From: GCA-016699835 sp964543905
Lineage (GTDB): Bacteria; Planctomycetota; Phycisphaerae; Phycisphaerales; UBA1924
Length of the DNA: 64,000 bases
Direction: 5' to 3'
Assembly (NCBI GenBank): GCA_964543905.1
Contig: CAZIZO010000006.1
Location: forward strand, 1-64,000
In this document: positions 61,229 to 64,000 of the stretch, piece after piece
Numbering within the stretch: the first letter of the stretch is position 1
Layout: each line of letters opens with the position of its first letter
The notes under the pieces: model-generated
Databases searched by the model: none
What the model saw: only the letters and a program-made list of their open reading frames with translations
What the model was told of the DNA's origin: nothing
Program-made: the position numbers and the translations under genes

Positions 61229-62278
61229 ATGCTCCTCACACTGACGGCAACCTGCCTCAAGCCCCTCCTCGCCCATCCAGGCAAGGGCAAGAAGGGCAAA
61301 CTCGATCTCACCGACGTCCCCACCTTCACGCGCGAGACGCTCGGCCTCACGGGCCTCAACCTCTCCACCGACCTCCTCGCCGGGGCCGACCGCAAGCGAC
61401 TCGAGTCCATCCGCGAGCGCGCCGACAAGGCCAGTTGTGCCTGCCTGCTCCTGATCGAGTCCGAGGCGCAGGCCTTCGGCGCCGCCGATGAAGCCGCAGG
61501 GAAGGCCGCCCAGGCCCGCATGATCCGCGTCGTGGAAGCGGCCCAGATCATCGGGTGCAGCGCCGCCGCTCTCCGCGTGGAGTCCGACGACAACGACACC
61601 GCCCTCCTCCGTGTCGCGGCACGACTCAAGCCCGTCGTCGAGCGCGCCGAGAAACTCGACGTCAACCTCCTCATCTCGCCCACCAAGGGCCTGACCTCCA
61701 CCGCCGAACGACTCGCCGAACTCATCAAAAAGGTCGGCGGGTTCCGCATCGGCACCTTCCCCGACTTCGAGACCGCCGCCGCGCAGAAGGACCCCACCGC
61801 CTACCTCCGGCGCCTCACGCCCTATGCCACCGTCGTCTCCGCCAGCACCGTGAAGTTCGCCGAGACGCCCAAGGAAGCCACCGCGGACAACCCGCTCCCC
61901 AAGCCACGCCCTCCCATCACCAAAAAGCCGGTCTCTAAAATCGCCCCCCCCGTGGCCGGCGCCGCCGGGAAGGCCGCCAAGCCCATCCCCGTCGACGAGG
62001 ACGACGTAGGCGATGAGGACATCGACCTCTCCGACGAAGAACTCGAAGCCGCCCTCGGGCTCCACGAGGACGACGAGCCCCAGGACGAGGAATACAAGCC
62101 CCAATACCCCGAGCACTCCGCCTACAAACTCAAGACCCTCGTCGCCGCCGTTGCCTCCGTCGGCTACGACGGGACCTTGGCGGTCGACTATCGCGGACCG
62201 GGCGATCCAACCATGGGCATCGTCTACAGCCGCGACTCGCTCCAGGACGCTCTCAATGAGGTTGCGTTCGAAGATTGA
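61229..62278 (+). CDS. Xylose-isomerase-like TIM-barrel protein with acidic insert
   Basis: The 349-residue protein resembles the AP-endonuclease-2/xylose-isomerase-like superfamily. KPVVERAEKLDVNLLISPTK and KKVGGFRIGTFPDFETAAAQ correspond to the central strands, TPYATVVSASTVKF follows, and the final YKLKTLVAAVASVGYDGTLA then VDYRGPGDP closes the barrel. Between them lies a Lys/Pro-rich then strongly acidic insert (about 220-295, including DEDDVGDEDIDLSDEELEAA), unlike the usual compact barrel. The usual metal-binding Glu/His positions are not clear, so activity is uncertain. It is followed 54 bp later by cmk in the same direction. Confidence 0.65.
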   Translation: MLLTLTATCLKPLLAHPGKGKKGKLDLTDVPTFTRETLGLTGLNLSTDLLAGADRKRLESIRERADKASCACLLLIESEAQAFGAADEAAGKAAQARMIRVVEAAQIIGCSAAALRVESDDNDTALLRVAARLKPVVERAEKLDVNLLISPTKGLTSTAERLAELIKKVGGFRIGTFPDFETAAAQKDPTAYLRRLTPYATVVSASTVKFAETPKEATADNPLPKPRPPITKKPVSKIAPPVAGAAGKAAKPIPVDEDDVGDEDIDLSDEELEAALGLHEDDEPQDEEYKPQYPEHSAYKLKTLVAAVASVGYDGTLAVDYRGPGDPTMGIVYSRDSLQDALNEVAFED

Positions 62279-62332
62279 CCCTTCGGGGCTCTGGTCCCCC
62301 GACCCAAGGATGTGATCCGGAAAGGATGAGCC

Positions 62333-63175
62333 ATGAACGCCCATGCCGTCCAAGACCACGATCCACTGCCCGACATACCCTCGCCCCGAGTGCTCCGCGA
62401 CCCTGCCGCCGCGCTGCTCGGGACGCCTTCCCTCGAGGCCAAGCCCAGTAGCCTGACGGGTCTCCCCGCTTCCTCGAGGTTCGACGTGTTCAACCTGCAA
62501 GGCCCGCTCATCATCACGATCGATGGACCAGCGGGCACCGGGAAGTCCACCGTCGCACGCCTCCTCGCTCGCCAACTCGGGCTCGACTTCCTCGACACGG
62601 GCGCCATGTACCGCGCCGCCGCCGCCATCGCCCTTGACCACCACGTCCCACGCGACGACGCCCACGCCCTCGTCGCCCTCGTCGATCAGGGCGACGTCCA
62701 CTTCGACTGGGGCACCGACCCCCCCACCATCGTCGCCTTCAACCGCTCGTATTCCACGCGCATCCGCGAGCCCGACGTGAGCGCCATCGTCAGCCCCGTT
62801 TCCGCCATCCGCGAGTTGCGTCAACACATGGTCCGCAAGCAGCGTCAGATCGCCGCGGCCCACCGCCGACTCGTCAGCGAAGGCCGCGATCAGGGTTCGG
62901 TCGTCTTCCCCGACGCCACGGTCAAGTTTTATCTCGACGCCGACCCGGCCGTCCGCGCCCAGCGCCGCACCGAGGAACTTCGCAAGAAGGGATACCAGGT
63001 CGATCCCGCCACGGTCCTCGACGAGATCATCAAACGCGACCTGAGCGACATGTCCCGAGAAGACGGCCCGCTCACCTGCCCGCACGACGCCCTCCGCGTC
63101 GATACGTCCAGGCTGACCGTCGAACAGGTCGTCGCCGAACTCGACCGCCTCGTCCGCGTTCGGGCCCGCGGCTAA
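62333..63175 (+). CDS. cmk: Cytidylate kinase
   Basis: From ATG 62333 the protein has 280 residues, with about 55 extra N-terminal residues (Pro/Ala-rich) before the kinase core. P-loop IDGPAGTGKSTVARLLARQL, LDFLDTGAMYRAAAA, the NMP-binding part REPDVSAIVSPVSAIRELRQ and SEGRDQGSVVFPDATVKFYL, and the lid DEIIKRDLSDMSREDGPL are all present. It phosphorylates CMP and dCMP. An internal start nearer the P-loop is possible and would give the usual length of about 225. Its last 4 bases overlap the convergent phosphatase gene. Confidence 0.94.
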   Translation: MNAHAVQDHDPLPDIPSPRVLRDPAAALLGTPSLEAKPSSLTGLPASSRFDVFNLQGPLIITIDGPAGTGKSTVARLLARQLGLDFLDTGAMYRAAAAIALDHHVPRDDAHALVALVDQGDVHFDWGTDPPTIVAFNRSYSTRIREPDVSAIVSPVSAIRELRQHMVRKQRQIAAAHRRLVSEGRDQGSVVFPDATVKFYLDADPAVRAQRRTEELRKKGYQVDPATVLDEIIKRDLSDMSREDGPLTCPHDALRVDTSRLTVEQVVAELDRLVRVRARG

Positions 63176-63666
63176 AACTCCTGCCGGATCGCCTCCAGCA
63201 GCCCTCCGCACGCCGCATCCAGCATCTCGTAGACCTTCACGAACCCGTCGTCCCCTCCGTAGTAGGGATCGGGCACGTCCAACTCACGCTCGCCCTTCCC
63301 GACCAGGCGAGGATCAAACGCTCGGATCAGGTGCACCCGCTCCGGCGGAGCGCCCATCGTCACCATGTTCGTCCGATTCGAACGGTCCATCGCGATGAGG
63401 TAGTGGAACGACACGAAGTCGGAGTGGTGGAGCATTCGTGCGACGTGGTCCAGCCGCAACCCTCGCTCCGCCGCGACCTTCACGCTGCGCGGATCGGCGC
63501 CCTCCCCCGCATGCCACCCGCCCGTCCCGCACGAATCGATGCGAAATCGCTCCTGCAGCCCGGCCCGTCGGACATGATGCTCGAAGACCACCTTCGCCAG
63601 GGGCGATCGGCAGATGTTGCCCAGGCACACGAACAGCACGCCCACGCGCGTCCCCTCGGGCGTCAT
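63172..63666 (-). CDS. Low-molecular-weight protein-tyrosine-phosphatase
   Basis: 164 residues. The P-loop is VLFVCLGNICRSPLAK (nucleophile C14, R20) and the general-acid loop is VPDPYYGGDDGFVKVYEMLD. SCGTGGWHAGEGADPRSVKV is the family's middle landmark. These enzymes dephosphorylate tyrosine kinases, often in exopolysaccharide regulation. The ATG at 63666 overlaps the stop of the upstream gene (ATGA), so the two are coupled. Confidence 0.94.
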   Translation of the reverse strand: MTPEGTRVGVLFVCLGNICRSPLAKVVFEHHVRRAGLQERFRIDSCGTGGWHAGEGADPRSVKVAAERGLRLDHVARMLHHSDFVSFHYLIAMDRSNRTNMVTMGAPPERVHLIRAFDPRLVGKGERELDVPDPYYGGDDGFVKVYEMLDAACGGLLEAIRQEF

Positions 63667-64000
63667 ACCGCCGCCCCCACCGTCGTGCCGTGCTCCACCA
63701 TCGCCCGGATGCGCGACGCGAACGCCGCCGTGTGTCCCGGCGCGTGCGCTCGGCACTGGGCCCGCACGCGTTCGAGGTGCGCCCGGTCCTCCGCCAATCG
63801 AAGGAGGTCGTTCGAGATGTGCCCGGGATGCCCGGACCGAGTCCGGCAGACCTCCCGCAGTGCGTCCGGAAGCACGCGCTCATCCCAGGTCAAGACCGGA
63901 ACACCCGCTTGCAGCGCCAACGCGGTCAGGACCCTCTCGCTCTCGTTGGGCGGGATCGCCTCGCCGCCGAAGCGCGACCCTTGCGCCAGGACGCACGCAT
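63663..64000 (-). CDS. C-terminal fragment of an unrecognised protein, continues past the window
   Basis: The frame is open to the window edge. The visible 110 residues read VLAQGSRFGGEAIPPNESER then VLTALALQAGVPVLTWDERV, and later GHISNDLLRLAEDRAHLERV. The pattern of hydrophobic strand, helix and a terminal helix resembles the C-terminal end of a Rossmann-type protein such as a glycosyltransferase, but no diagnostic motif is visible. It is coupled to the phosphatase gene downstream. Confidence 0.55.
   Translation of the reverse strand, partial: ACVLAQGSRFGGEAIPPNESERVLTALALQAGVPVLTWDERVLPDALREVCRTRSGHPGHISNDLLRLAEDRAHLERVRAQCRAHAPGHTAAFASRIRAMVEHGTTVGAAV

Noticed and set aside
61003..61797. 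Minus-strand ORF over the intergenic region and isomerase-like gene
   Set aside because: It would run antisense through the terminator and the start of a better-supported gene. Composition is Arg/Ser-rich.

Overview
The window is high-GC (about 65-70% in most coding lines) bacterial DNA. It most likely comes from a planctomycete of the class Phycisphaerae. The main evidence is five secreted proteins ending in the Phycisphaerae-type 'GC-type dockerin' signature (DVDDGS..GxxDGGVTIDDLLYYL...GC at the extreme C-terminus), a PEP-CTERM-like tail of the form PTPGALALMGLAG followed by arginines, two prepilin-like FTLIELLVVIAI proteins, and a small orphan copy of the N-terminal segment found on planctomycete Ser/Thr kinases. 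A run of exactly 100 N at 29900-29999 shows this is a draft scaffold. I saw no tRNA, rRNA, CRISPR array, transposase or phage gene.

Layout. 1-7.5 kb: a partial hypothetical gene, an orphan MacB/FtsX permease, small hypotheticals, a lipoprotein, nrdR, a pseudopilin, a transglutaminase-fold protein lacking its histidine, and a CbpA/DnaJ-like chaperone. 7.5-19.8 kb: a carbohydrate locus with a sugar-binding protein and one permease, a GH94 phosphorylase, a PEP-CTERM protein, a glucoamylase-like (PF10091/GH144-type) lipoprotein and a LacI regulator. Three near-identical LacI-type operators link the last four. A lower-GC segment (about 10.39-13.29 kb) lies inside this locus. It carries a frameshifted dockerin protein, a small membrane protein with a truncated paralogue, and a pseudopilin. 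19.9-31.5 kb: a dockerin-tagged di-haem cytochrome c peroxidase, an ECF sigma factor with a membrane partner, two further dockerin proteins, aat, two small paralogous membrane proteins, a DUF1015 protein and an amidase.

31.7-38.5 kb: a peptidylarginine/agmatine-deiminase-like protein with birA and nadC, then fabI, a small hypothetical and a GHL10-type glycosidase-like protein. 38.5-45 kb: a PAS-GAF-receiver protein with a degenerate kinase helix, a Gld-type ABC exporter (ATPase, permease, GldG-like) and a zinc-ribbon membrane protein. 45-50.5 kb: the peptidoglycan precursor genes murE-murF-mraY followed by a Sua5-type tRNA-modification enzyme. 50.6-64 kb: a Tat-exported glycosylasparaginase, a TlpA-like thioredoxin, a dockerin protein, asnS, a LolD/FtsX exporter pair, gcvH, a candidate small RNA with a strong terminator, a TIM-barrel isomerase-like protein, cmk, a low-molecular-weight tyrosine phosphatase and a truncated ORF.

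The most coherent functional unit is the LacI-controlled glucan locus. A PF10091-type hydrolase and a GH94 phosphorylase occur together as domains in cyclic beta-1,2-glucan synthases. Here they are separate genes under what appears to be one repressor, which suggests extracellular beta-glucan (possibly beta-1,2-glucan) cleavage, uptake and phosphorolysis. The most unusual recurring theme is the dockerin-like tag placed on unrelated secreted proteins, including a redox enzyme.
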